From Strongylocentrotus purpuratus (taxonomy: Eukaryota; Echinodermata; Echinoidea; Camarodonta; Strongylocentrotidae): a stretch of DNA of 64,000 bases. The DNA lies in assembly GCF_000002235.5 (NCBI RefSeq), contig NW_022145613.1, positions 2,440,001 to 2,504,000 on the forward strand. The letters are read 5' to 3'. The translations under genes and the position numbers were made by a program. This document shows, in pieces, positions 25,901 through 39,500 of this stretch. Under the pieces are notes generated by a model. That model did not search any database and was not told where the DNA came from. It saw only the letters and a program-made list of their open reading frames with translations. How positions within the stretch are numbered: position 1 is the stretch's first letter; each line of letters begins with the position of its first letter.

Positions 25901-27049
25901 CGAAAGCAGTTTCCTGCAAATTCAAATAATTACATTAATCATTTCATTACTTTGTTAACATTTTCCTGGTTCAAACGATCATTTTACTGCTATTTATAGT
26001 AAAACGATAATCTATCAATTTTATCAATTTTCTCGACGTGAATGTTCATGACCAGAATGCTTGTTGAGCTTTGATTGTAGGCATCATATTGAAAACTTGA
26101 ATTTAGATATAATAATTACGATCTCGTATCCAACGTAATTTGTCAAAGACTGAAAGTTACGGTATGTTTGCAAGGTATACCTTTAAGTTGACACGATAAC
26201 TGTTTTCTTCATTTTGCGTCAAGAAGACTTAGGATACAAAAGAACCGATTAAAAAGGTCTTCAACAGTTCACACTAATCTGTTAGAAGAACCTAACCTAG
26301 ACTAATCCTATTTATCCTCCACGGTCTGCCCTACGCACTGTCTGATACGAGTCGAATCGTCAAAAGGAAGATGACCATAAAGATTTTTATTTGATCCAGT
26401 AACATTCTAGAACATAATAAAACCAAAGAAAGAGTAGTATTAACAGAGGGGTGTTAAATACCGAATGGACTCCTACTATTATTTAAAAGAGAGTCTTATA
26501 CATTTAATGTTCGAGTTATCCTTGGTCATTCATTCGTTACCATTCTTTTTTAAACGTCTTCTTGATTTGATTTTACTGTTGACCTGATTTCACCGCTCCG
26601 TTTTCTCACACATATCGCATCTCTGAATTTGAATCGCAAAATTATTTCAAACTGAAACGTCATCACAGAATCGGAATTAACATAAAGGTCGCAAGAATTT
26701 CGAACCATGAAGGTTAAGATCCCCATGAAATTGTGCAGTGTTATTATGTATAATGTTTTCCATCATGAGCGCTAGTTATATTCTTCTATTTATGAGGTTG
26801 AGTTGTCATAACAAAATAGATCTCACCCCTTAATAAGATGGCATGAGGAACCCATGTGCATTAACAAACACTCCTGCTCCAGTAATCTATTTATAATAAG
26901 CACTTGGTATTATTAAGGTCAAGATTGAGATGGTTCATAATCTAGGACACTCTCATCATTTCTAGGGAGTCCATCGACCTTTGGCTGAACTCCATCTCAC
27001 TTGGGTAGCCCTTGGTGATGGTGACAGCTAGGATCTAGAGGTATCTGAT

Positions 27050-27580
27050 TGTAATGAGGCTTGTAATGATGATGTTCGTATTAAGTATATGTTGTTGCTG
27101 GTAGTGATGATGTTGCTGATATATATAATATGTAGAAAGATAGTGATCACGGAGTGATTTTGATGGTGGTGTAGGTGAGAATGGTGATTTCATCCTGATG
27201 TTAGTGATAATGATGATGATGATGATGATGATGATGGTGGTGGTGATGCTGGAAGTGGTGATGATAATTAGGGTGGGTGTGGCGGTGTTGATAATGATGT
27301 TGTTGGTTATGATGTTTGCGGTGGTGGTGGTGATTATTGTGATGGTGTTGTTAATATGATGGTGGTTTCGGTGATGATGATTTGATGATGGTGATATTGA
27401 TATCGATATTGATGATGATGATGATGATGATGTTGATGATGATAATAATGTTGGTATATAGTGGTATAGTGGTATAGTATATAATGGTGGTGGTGTTGGT
27501 GAAGGTAATAATGATAGTGGGAATGACAATGAAACTGAAGATGGTGATCCATGACAATGATGATAATTATGATAAACATG
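27050..27580. repeat. TGA/TGG triplet-rich tract
   Basis: Interrupted ATGATG and GGTGGT over about 500 bases; the minus-strand frame of His/Ile/Thr is repeat-derived. Confidence 0.88.
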
Positions 27581-30500
27581 CTAGCTTTAAAAAGCTGAGA
27601 AGTGCAGAAAGCATCGATTATGATGGTGGTGCTGGTGGTGGAATAATTTTACGATGTTGGTAATTTATAATCTCATTTCAGTATAGAAACAAGACTTATT
27701 GATGGGGCTGACTTTGGCGGACTGATGTATGACGTTAATTTTGGATCCAATTAAGGAATCCATCTACTAAATTCAAATTGACTCAACATATTTGCATACA
27801 ATAGCATTTCCGGGACCAACATACGACGTCAACGAAACCATCCATCTTCTCCTACTTTTGCAAATGAAAGTCAATTTACCGTACTGGATTGATATAATCT
27901 AACTGTATGACCATCTAGTTCATTACCACATCACATTATGGAAGATTTAGGCATTTAACCACAGGGAAATCGATACAAGCAGGTGCTAATAACACACTAA
28001 ATTAGAATAGATCGATATTTACCAGCCCTCTCGCTAAGTATTATCATGTAGCGAGTATTGTGACATCATAATTATATGCAAATTTATGTGACTTATTGGA
28101 ATTATGAAAAAAGTAACGAACAACAGCTGGTATAGGTTCTATACAACTTTACTCGTAAACGAAAGCAAATTGGGCAACATAATATGGTTAGGGATGCATT
28201 TGCAAAGAATCCTTTAAAATTATTTAAAACTGGATTTGTATTATAATATATGCCATCAAAGAGCTAGAATTATAAATTGAGCAGTTTTGAATGTAAAGTT
28301 CTCCGAATTACACCAATTTACTAATGCTTCCTAGATGAAAAATAAGATACCGATAGGGTGCACTAGGTAGAGTTCATATTGCTTTCATGTACTTATGCCT
28401 CTATGTCCACATACATCCAGAGACTTAGAATTCAATTAAATGTATTCCAGTGTATGGATTTCTAATGCTCGTATGAATGAAAATTGAATCATGGAAGATG
28501 TCTGTAATTAAGATTGATGCAAGGCATTCATTTTCATAACCCATTAAGAACGCCATTTAAATAAAACTCATCACACTGTGTCACGTATCAAAAGTACATT
28601 ATTTTCATGCAAACGACAATAACAAGAATCAGTTGCCCGGATGTAGGCCTATGTTGCACAAGGTCCCTCGATGCTGAAGTGCAAATTTCCAAAATTGTTG
28701 AAAGTGTAGTTATCAGCTTTTGTACTTGCATTCATCTTGAATGTGTTTACTACGTGTGTCTTGGGCAGATCGCGGATCATTCATACAGGGGTAAGGGGGC
28801 TCTATGTGGGGCAGAATGGAAACACAGCTCGTTATACGTCATAGCTCGACGATGATATGGATATTACTCGCTATGACTTGGATAAATGTCAAGTATTTGA
28901 AGCGACATATCTTGGACTTCATCGAGCTTGACAGACAAGAGAAAAGCTGAGGTCATAACGCCATTCGATGTGAATGGGACTATGGGAGAAGAGAAATAAT
29001 CATTAGATGGATGATGTGATAGAAGAAATTGGAAAGGGCAGAGTGTGGGAGCAAAATACAACGATTTGCCAAGTCAATATCATTGAGCACGAATAGAGTC
29101 AACAGAATTTAGACTTTTGGATAAGAAAGGAGTTTTAAAAATGATAGAAAAAAGAAAGGGATATACATTTGAGAGATAAAGGAGGGAGGGAAATAAAGAC
29201 GAGATACGAGGAAAGAGCGGAAGGAGAAAGAGCATAAGGGAGAAAAAAATAAGGGAATGTGGAGGCAAGACTTAAAGACAGAAGAAAAGGAGTGATGAGA
29301 AAGGTTAAGCGAAGATAGATAAAATTCGTTTGAATCGAACATTGTTATTTTGGCAGTTATGGATTTGTTCTGGAGCTAATGAAATGTTAGAAGAATATGG
29401 TTGAATATATACATGTAGGTGTATTGTAAGGAGATCTGCAATCGAATTTGGCGTAGGCCTACTTGACGATTAGAATGATAACTTTTTCTTCTTTTCTCTC
29501 TAATAGAATTACAGTTTTATTCATTTTTTCTTTAATTTACGTAACTTTTGAAACAGACAAAGTGGTAGAGTAAACAGGTGCGTTGTATTAGATAATTAGA
29601 TTTAAAAATGACTATAATTAAATAAATTGCGTTAACAAAGTTGGTAATCACTATCGCTGATAGAAAGGAGCTTCAAAACGGTCACTCACCCCGTGCTTGT
29701 CGTATTCTCAAGAAATCACAGATTGAGACACAAAGATAATACAATCTAAAACTATTATTGTATTGCAGCGTGAGCAATGAGGTGATTGGTATATGTACTT
29801 TATATCTAATTTGGACAGATAAACCCGAAGCCTTGATCTACTTTTTTCTCGGTGAGGAGCAAGGAAGAAATTTTAATAATAAATCCTGCTTTGAATGATT
29901 TGATATTTCAAAAAGCCCTTGATTTGCCATGAGAATAGATTGAGAGAGAATATGATGAACTGTAAAAATGTATTTTTCAATTCATCAAACGTTCTGATTT
30001 GGGAGACAGCCAATCATATACTTTATGGTTCTTAGATAATATTATGGGATACACCTGAAAAGTAGTCCTCCTTACTCGCAGTCATTTTTTTCTTCAAATC
30101 AAATTAAGAGCGATTTCTTAACTAATGATAAAAAATTATACAAAAGAGAAGTAATGAGGCTAATGTAGGTATTTGGGTTTGTTGTTAGGTTTACATTTTT
30201 CAAAATACTCTGTGTTCAGTAAATATTTTAAAGTTAGTCAAGCCTAAGAGATATCAATCTCTTGCCTGGTATGTCCATTTTCTATTAGAGATTGTTTTAT
30301 TGATATCAAAAAATGTCTACAAGAGGCTTTGTTATTCGATATGAATACAGAGTGAAGAAAGGTGAAGATGGATTTGGGCAAGATAAAATCTTCTTGAATA
30401 GGAGGAATTCATAGCAAAATACCAATATTTTTGTTTATATAGAACATCTGATTGACAGGTCGACAGGCGATGTCAAAGGTCATGAGAATATCGATTTCAG

Positions 30501-31499
30501 AAGAGGGTTTATTTCTTGCTCTTTACCTAAAGACCGAGTCTGTAAAGAAAACCCGTCCTATTGTGATCTGTATGTGTTGTAACTTGTAATTCATTACGAA
30601 TTCTCGTTTCCTACACCTAACTGCAAAATGAATTAAAAATAGAATATAGTTTTATATGTAATTATGCAACCATCGCATTTAAATGTGATTATAAGCAGTA
30701 GTAATGAATTGAAGAAACTAACATTCTACAGCAGAATTTTATCATATGCCTACATCGTTTAAATGCGACGCTCACGTATCTCGCATAATTACTTTGCATT
30801 CAAATAGCACCAAACAGTTGTTGATCTATTCTTGACTGATTCAATTAACGGTGTTTAAACGTCATTGCACAGCTATTTCGAGCTCTCTGGAGGGTCTATG
30901 CCACACAGAAGACACGAAGATAACATTAATTCATTCCGAGTCGCACCATCTTTAACATGACCAACATGCATACAAGTTTTGTCGTCCTCGTTTGACAAGA
31001 AAACCGAAGATCGTTCTATTTTGAACATTCAAAATACACCATGGGTAAGCTTACCTATTCATTACTAAACTGTTCTCTATGAAAGGCTATTCAATTTGAA
31101 CTGACGCCGTCTCAAAATATGATAACAGTGTATGAGAAAAAAAGTTGCAACATCGATGTTTTACTAAACGTCAGTGAACAAATGAAATATGTACAAAGAG
31201 TATTGGTTTATTATGATATTATATCTCTTGATATATTTGGTCTGAATTATAAACTTACTGTTTCGTAAACAAGAAAGCGCCTACAGCTTGTCCATAAAGT
31301 ATCCCGCGAAGAAAGTTCCTTTTCTTTAACAATGCGATGCTAAACTGTTGTGAAGAGGAGAACAATGTCGAAAATTACAATGAAGTCCCAAGCTGACCTG
31401 CCGACAAAGTAGGAGAACTGAGACTGACGACAATCTAATATCAAAATCCCTTCACATTTGGTATTGATTATCGACTATGGCTTTAAAGACTTGCGGTAG

Positions 31500-32140
31500 A
31501 TATCACGATGTGAACTGACCATTGGTCCTAATTTACACATCCAGGTTAGGTCGGGTGTTTTAGTAATTGAGAATGTATCAATTGTACGTTGAAGCTAGAA
31601 TGGCTCGTGGAGTATGGTCTTAGGAAGACAGCAAGCGAAGATAGATTAGCATCCAAGGCTGCAGCACTTTCACTGAAGATAATACTATTCCTTCTTTTTC
31701 AGAAGACTCCTGAAATATTACGGCGGCTTCTTCCTCAACACCATCCCATCAAAACCTGACTTGAGGTTTTAATCTCGGGTTAAGTGATGATCTGGATGGT
31801 TATTCCAGTTACAGTCTAACCTGGTTGCTCACTTGAAGCTGAACGAGACGACCAAAGACTCGACGTCACCACCAGCATCCAAAGTAGTCAACTGAAAAGG
31901 CGACCAATGATTAGGCTAGCTGGAAGTCAGCTTGGGCGGCTAATTGAACGCACTTTAAGCTGATGCTGCTCGAGTGCGAAAGCCAACGGACGATCGCCCC
32001 GGAGAGCTAATGAGTAACACCGTATGGGGTCCACACGAACGAGAACCGCGGCGGTCTTTTTGTATCGAGTTGGTTGATGCTACTTCGCAGATCAACTAGA
32101 GATTATTGTTCGTCGAAAGAGGGCGCGTCGGAACTTAAAG
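31500..32140. promoter_or_regulatory. GC-richer, CpG-bearing patch; possible promoter or 5'UTR
   Basis: This is the only extended stretch of the 30 kb interval with clearly raised GC and many CpG (for example CGACGTCACC, ACCGCGGCGGTC, GATCGCCCCGG). No long frame or domain is visible on either strand. It lies 3' of the NEK gene and 29 kb upstream of the VWC start on the same strand, so a 5'UTR or promoter role for the VWC gene is possible but unproven; a minus-strand CTTCAA/GTGAGC donor-like site near 31820 fits that idea. Confidence 0.25.
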
Positions 32141-32345
32141 CACACCACTGTATTCAGTCTGACATAAAAGTGATCGAAAACAAAAAGTTACGAACCACAG
32201 TTTGCCAACAGAATACTAAGAGCTTATCAGTACGAAAACAGAAATCTTAGAATTTCAGGAATAATATTCAGCTTACTCAATGTTTGCTTACCCTATAAGT
32301 TCAGACAGTAATCACATATACATACGACAACGGACGTAAAAGTTG

Positions 32346-32373
32346 TTTATTTATATAATAGTGAGTATTTATT
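32346..32373 (-). terminator. Candidate polyadenylation signals for NEK gene
   Basis: Two AATAAA hexamers on the minus strand (32373-32368 and 32351-32346), about 820-850 bases past the stop codon. They are the first canonical signals I found downstream. Confidence 0.3.
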
Positions 32374-33194
32374 TGTGATAAAAACATTTTAAATTCCATA
32401 AAAAAGGGCCCACAGGACCTAAATATGAGATACATTAAAAAACAATAAAGGTATATATAACATCATTAACATTTCACATATATCTTTTGAGATCAACTAC
32501 AGTGAGGGTCGAAACAATTAAACGCACTATAAAACACCCCAAATCAGTAACATAACTTCAATTCAGACAATATAAAAATGACAAAGCCATCGTTGAAATC
32601 CATGATTATGACAAAGTATTTGGTGAATAAAAATATATATTAAACGATAACAAAATAGCAAATTAAAAACAAGACACATGTGGAAATTTTCATTTTCTGT
32701 ACGGCAGCCGATGAAATCTCGCTATACAGAAAGCACACTGCGGTAAATTATGTACAAAGAACACATTGTCTGGGATTTGCATCTGGCAAACGAAATTTCA
32801 TATTTTTCTGCTCCGAAATGGAGAAATGAGCTTAAATATAAGAAAGTCAAAGATTATTTATATGCTTCATGAGGATAAAAAAGTAAAGGTCTACTCATCG
32901 TGCTTAATTCTTTGTGTAATAGTAATACAAATAGTTACATGTACGTAGAACTGCCTTATCTTAAAACTAACTCCACAAACAAGATGGCGAGGACTTTCGT
33001 GAAATCAGTTCAAGGACAATTTATATGGCATGTATTGCCTATATAAATCTCCTTACGATGATAACATTATTCCATTGTTAATATGTTTACACATTTCAAA
33101 AAGTTACATGCATGGCTATTGAAAATGTCCTAAATTGAAGTCTTTGTGATCTTATTCAGAGTGGATCTTAAGATCACGTGATATGCTTTACAGT

Positions 33195-33553
33195 TCAATG
33201 GCAGCGGTTACTCAGGTTGACAACTTCCACGAGGACAGGAAAGTAGCTCATTTTACCAGGTCCTAGGACCTCGGCCACGAGCCTGACAACATCTTCCGTG
33301 CTTGTGCCATCGGTAGAATGTCCACTGCTTGTGTGTCGCTGCTTGCCGGATGCGGATGCGAGGATATTGTACGCCACAGAGGACCGTTCTGTGCCGAGGC
33401 GACGCTCAAGGTACATCTGCAAGAGTTCAAGTTTCCCGCGCAGGTCAGAGGTCAGCTCACCAGGCCTCTCCATGCCAGCGTGAAGGAACTCTGCAATCTC
33501 GAAGTCTTGCTTCATCTCCAGAGCATCGGTCCGAGTGCGGTCCAATGTTCTAC
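33195..33553 (-). CDS. NEK exon 8: C-terminal helix motif and stop
   Basis: Encodes RTLDRTRTDALEMKQDFEIA, then LRGKLELLQMYLERRLGTER, TEDVVRLVAEVLGPGKMSYF and ends NLSNRCH at the stop. The LxxYLExxLG helix resembles the C-terminal element of other NEK proteins. Phase 1 in. Confidence 0.88.
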
Positions 33554-36500
33554 CTTGAGGTTTAAACAAAAACACATTCACATCTTGTGAAGATAAACAT
33601 TACGATTCAGGGGGATCGTTTCACAAAGCCTTTTTTCAATGACAAATGACAAAAATCAGTAATAAATCTGATGATTATCAATCAGGACTAAGGATTTCAG
33701 TAGCTTATTACAAAAGATGTCATTCGTCCCTGATGACAAGTTTTGTTAACCCCCCCCCCCCCCCCCAGGTATTCATTATTTGATAATGATCTCCCTTTTA
33801 ATGCACAAGGTGAATCTTACTGCTGTTTTTAATGACTGGTTGAGCATTTGAGGAAAAGAATGGAACGATGAGGCTACAATTTGTTTACCAAAAAAACTAT
33901 ATGAAGGTACGTGGCATGGAAGTAAATACAGACAGCTAAAACTTTTAATCATTCCTTCACATTTTGTATTGCGGTGTAAAGAAACGGGCAACAATTTAGG
34001 CTATGAAATGTTTCCCGGACCTTATACCAATATCACAACAGGGGAAATTGCATTTTAGGTTATGGAATGCAAAAGGTTACCAAGAACCTTCCGGGCTATA
34101 ATAATCGTAAACTAGACCCATACTAAAATCTGAAATAAAGTTTAACATCCATTTTAGCGTATGTATTACCTAAATGAACACCTTGTTCTTCTTCTGCAGG
34201 TTCGAAAAAGACTTCGTCTTCAATGGGAGGAATCACATCAGGTTTAGCTCCCAGGCGAATTCTTTTGTTGTCACTATTCTGTCGAACGTACTCACGAGAC
34301 CGTCGTCGGAGTGCGTTCCTTCTCCTGAAGTTTCCAACCGATGAAGAACTTGGTGAATCAAAATTACCAGATGGCTCGGATGAAATGCCATCACCGGAAA
34401 CCTCTCCATCATTTCTGTTTCGTTTCCTCTCTGTTTGGGCTTGGATTCTGTGGAAGGGAATGATGTCTGCATCGGAGTTAGACCTGGATGATGCCCGTCT
34501 ACCTTGCCTACATTCACATTGGCCACACTTAGAGGGCGCCTGTCTATCATCAGAGGACAGATTTGGAAGGTTGAGAGTGTATGTCCCGTGCTTGATCCGT
34601 GTGCGAGGTCGTGATGATGTTTCAGCGGATTTGGGGAAGAGGCAAGTTATTGGAGCAGTCGATCCCTTTCTAGATCTCTGGGAGTTCTCCGCCGCTGGTG
34701 CTGTTCTCGGGATTTTGCCGACCTGATTAACAAATAAAATGGAAATGTAATGTATTGAAAAATTATTTTGTTAATCTGTCGATCATTCCCTTATCTTCCA
34801 TTATCTTTATATCTATCTATCTATCTTCATTATATCTATAATTATATGTATATCTTTGTTTGTTTTTGCGCTTAGTCCCCATTTTCATATAATTTTCATC
34901 TCCCCAGGAATAAGCCCTGACATACAAGACAAATCCATGTCGAAGTCCTTTTTAACTATATTTATCTGCATGAATTGACTTCTGATTTCCGGCTCCAACG
35001 GAGATAAAATAAGAAGAAGAATTTGGAAGCATAAAATAAATATCTTTTCTATTTTGCCTACTACTTGATTGTAATGACTTTTAACAAATCAACTAAAGGC
35101 AATTTCAAAAGACCATCACCTTTTGAATCATGTGAACATTACATTGGCGTATTACGTCCGAACATGATTTGTATGGGATGTACAATGTGGTATTGAAATT
35201 GTCCTTGAGTTGATTTTAAAAATAATTGCGACTGTTTAGCACTGATTCTATCAAATTGTACGTATAGAAAAACAGACTATACAGTTAGATTGTAGAAAAC
35301 TGCTTTTTGTAAACAATACCCTATGTTTCTCTCTCAACTTTGGGGTCAGAGTCGACATCACTTCAATTTTGGTAGTTGGTGGTTCACTCTGTCGCCTATC
35401 AGTCTTCGCCTTCAGCATATGTCTAGAAGACTTTCGATGCTCTTGATGAGGTTCAGGCTTCTGGAGGACCTTCTCATTCAACTTTGGATGAAGTCGCTTC
35501 GAGGTCCTGCTTTCACTTGAGAGAAGCCGAGAGAGTAACTTAGAATCTTTCACTCGTTCAGGCAGTGATTGTCGACGTTTCTTGGATGGGATTTTAGATG
35601 ACATGTCAGATGAATGATAATGAGACTCATACGCACTTCCATCCATCGCTGGAGCGCAAGACCTTCTTTTTCTGGATACTGTAGAGGGCGTCGCATCTAG
35701 TTCTTTTCTACGAGACTTTTCCATGGAAGCATTTGAGTTTTGTCGACAACACGCTCCATATCTAGAGACGCCGTCAGAGATGCGCCCTTCGCGATGAGCT
35801 GCTGGTGTTTGTGGTTTCTTGGATGATTTCCGTTGACTCATAGCTCTTGCAGGTCTATAGTGAGAAGGCATGGGCGCATCGCCAAGATGGATTGGTTCGC
35901 TTGCAGAGTAGAGGTGGAAGATTCTCGATTTCGCTTCCGTTGATTTCTTTGTGACCCTAGTCCTTCTCTTGTCCTTAACCATCGGAGAATCCGTCCTTGG
36001 TTTCATTTGTCTGCTTTGTCCTTTGGGATTGTCAAAACATGGCTCTGGTTTTTGGAACCTTCGGACACGTCTCGAAGCGTTTTGACGTTGAGATCGTGGG
36101 GTTATTGCGTAAGGAGAGTTCATAGACACAACCTGAAAAAGACCTTCGTCTTCCTAAATAAAATAAAGAGGCAGAAAAATGAAAATATAAAAGTACCAGT
36201 TCATGGAACTTGAAAAATATAATTCGCAAACATACTGCATTTTTGTTGTTGGTTTAAAGTCTCCAGAAATGAGTTCGGAGAGAAACAAGGACCAATAAAG
36301 AGCAATTATTTAGTTACAATTATATATACATTTGATTTGAATAAGAAATGATTCGCAAGACTTTATTTTCTCTATCCTACATGTAGCTTCTTTCTAGACT
36401 TACATATTTCTTGGATTGAGTTTGACACACTGTCTCGGGACTTGGTGCGGGCGAGTTAACTAGGAGTTCTCTCTGGTCAGTGAAAGCCTTGACGAATGGT

Positions 36501-39500
36501 CGCATACTGTGTGAGGTGAGAATGGCATGGGCTGATGGTCGCATACCGGGATTCACAGATAGAAGTACTGTCACCAGCTCCTCAATGACGGTTCCGTAGT
36601 TCCTTGAAATAAAACATGGTTACAGAGAAGCAGTGTGAACAAAATTGACGAATATTCTAAGCCTTTCCCACATAAATGGGAAGATCGTCTGTTCCCATAT
36701 TCGCTTGTGCAGCGAGACATAAGGGGGGGGGTACATATTGAAACATCCCACTTCTGCCCAAACAACTGCATTACAACGTACATTAATTTGCCAAAATCTC
36801 AAAATGGTGAAATATAACTTTGAGGATAGTTCAACTTTGAAATATCTCGACAAGAAGAAACCCCCTCTGTCGTTCAGATGCGAATTAGAAATAGAAGATA
36901 GGGAAGAGGATATAAAGTCTAAATGCTGTGTGGTAACACGATCTAGACGGCTAAGTGCATGTATTGACTAGTTTCAACAACTGAATGGAACACTTCCCTT
37001 TCCTTAGTCTCTATTGATATTTGTATAACTTTACCTATTGATGTATTTTTTATATGACGATGAAAGAATAAATGAATTGAATTGAATTGAATTGGAATGA
37101 AATAAGACGGTACAAACCTTGGAATAGGAGTATACAAGCCCCTTAGAATACGCATGATGAGGGTTGGGAATGCATGTCCTTCGAAGGGGCGTGTGAGAGT
37201 GACTAATTCATAGAGAATACAACCTGCTGCCCACATGTCGCTCTTCTGGTTGTATCTGATCGAAAATGAAAAACATTGTCAAGGAAGACTCATTTTATTC
37301 TGGAAAATGCAGGAAGTTTCACCGACTTTTCATTTTCAACATATCCAATCGATAGGCAAGCGAACTACATGATTTCATTGTTCTGTTATTGGTGTTGTTT
37401 CTGCCATGCTCCGCGTGCATAATTGTCAAGGAAAACTGATTTTATTCTGGGAAATGCAGGAAGTTTCATCGACTTTTCACTCCCACCATGTCCAATCGAT
37501 AGGCAAGCGAACTACATGATTTCATTGTTCTGTTATTGGTCTTGTTTCAGCCATGCTCCGCGTGCATAGTTTCATGTTTTGCGCTGAAAGATGAATTTAA
37601 CAGTAAAGTAAAGGTTTTGATATTGATTTAAAAGGTCTTTCCAACTAAAGCTTTGTGCATGATATATCTACTACTTCATCTGGTACGTCACATTTTCGAG
37701 AAAATGGCTGCGCCCAATTCATACTAAAAGGCATCACATCATGCCAAGAATATCTTTATTTATTTATATATCTCTTGCACATTTTCGTAAGGAATTTGTA
37801 TATCAAAGGGCAGGAATACATCTCATATACGACACTCAGCAAAAACCTTTTTGGGGTCAGAACAAAATCCGCATCACCACCAAGTAGCACACTGCAGGAG
37901 CGGCGGAGCGTCTTCCAAAATAAGGGGGCATCAACAAAAAGGGCACTTTCTGGAAAAAGGGGCACCTACAAAGGGAAACATTAAAAAAAACATCATGTAG
38001 TACAACATTTTTAGACATTGGTATACACCCCTACCTACATCGTCATGATTGTGATTACACTACCAGGGATAACATCAATAATATGTGTTTCTTCCTTTAA
38101 GTGGCACAGGATACTTTGTAGTTGGGTGTGATGGTCTGTATATTCATTTTCGAGCGAGCGAGCCAACATTTTATGATTTGCGAGGTCCCAGTGCGAAAAA
38201 TAACATCTTAAAAAGAAGACGGAAAACAAACCCTATATGAGAAAGAAGCACAATCTAAAGAAGAAAGCCTGGCAAATTCCGTTATAAGTAACATAATTAT
38301 AACATCTATAAATGTGAGCGAGCGTAGCTCCTAACTACATTACAGAATTACTTCAACTCAAAGTCCATTCAACAGTCGTAGCCTGCGCAGTTCCACAAAT
38401 AAATTATTGTTCAGATTCCCCATGGCAAAACTAAAGTAACTCTCGGGGACCGTGCTTTTGCTATTGCTGCCCCCAAACTATGGAATAGCTTGCCAATAGA
38501 AATACGAAGCACTCCATCTCTCAATGTTTTCAAATACAATTTAAAAACTTATTTGTTCAATTGAGAGATCTTATTTTGTAGGATTTAGTAAAAAGGAGCT
38601 CTTAACCAGCGCAGCTGAATACATTTTGTATAAAAGCTGCGCTATATAAATGTATTATTATTATTATTATTATTATTAGCGAGCGAGCGAGCTCTAGGGA
38701 AAATTAAAGAAAAGGTGCTCTAAGTACCGTTGCCTTGAATTAGGGGTGCATGTTATGGAGAAAGGAAAAGTAGGCACTTATCAAAAGAGAAAAGGACAAT
38801 TATTAGAAATGAAAAAGTGCGCGTGTCAATGTAAAAAGGGCAATTATCAGAGGTGAAAATGGCACTTCTTGCGCCTGAAAAGACGTACTCACCAGAGATG
38901 GACAGACAGGAAAAGGACAGTTATTAGAAAATATAAAGGAGCACTTGTCGTCTGTAAACAAAACTGGACCTTTTGGGGGTACCTGAAAAAGTGGGGGCAC
39001 AGTGCCCCCCCCCCCCATCCCCCCCCCCCCCCTGGGAGTTCCGCCTCTGGCATAATGGGCAAAAGTGAGAAAAAATGGAAAATCATGTCATTTCAGTTAC
39101 ATTGGGTATCGAATTAGAAATAAACCACGTTTGAAGTTTACTTGGGGGGGGGGGTCAACTGCCCCCCCCCCCCCCCCATCAGCACTCCCGTGAAGGCACT
39201 TATTCTTTGGGGTGTGGTTTCCTTCGACTTCAGTCCCTTTATCATGAGAGACAAATTAGATTGGATTACACAGGATAGATTCAATATGATTATATTTACC
39301 TTTTCCCCCAATGATCTATGTGATATACTTCCTGTACTGTACTTTCTTGTCCTCTTTACATATATTTGTATTTGTAAGCGCTATGGTACTTATTGTTTTT
39401 AGCGCTCCTAAATATTCGATATTATTATTATTATTATTAGGTTCATGAGAGTACTTCGGTATTAAATCGCTATTCTCCATGAAGGTCAGAATCCGTCATG

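Noticed and set aside
28607-28855. 82-codon plus-strand frame with several cysteines
   Set aside because: No recognisable domain, no splice partners and no signal peptide.
34223-34726. Plus-strand open frame of 167 codons
   Set aside because: It is the antisense shadow of NEK exon 7, which has agreeing splice sites and phase on the minus strand.
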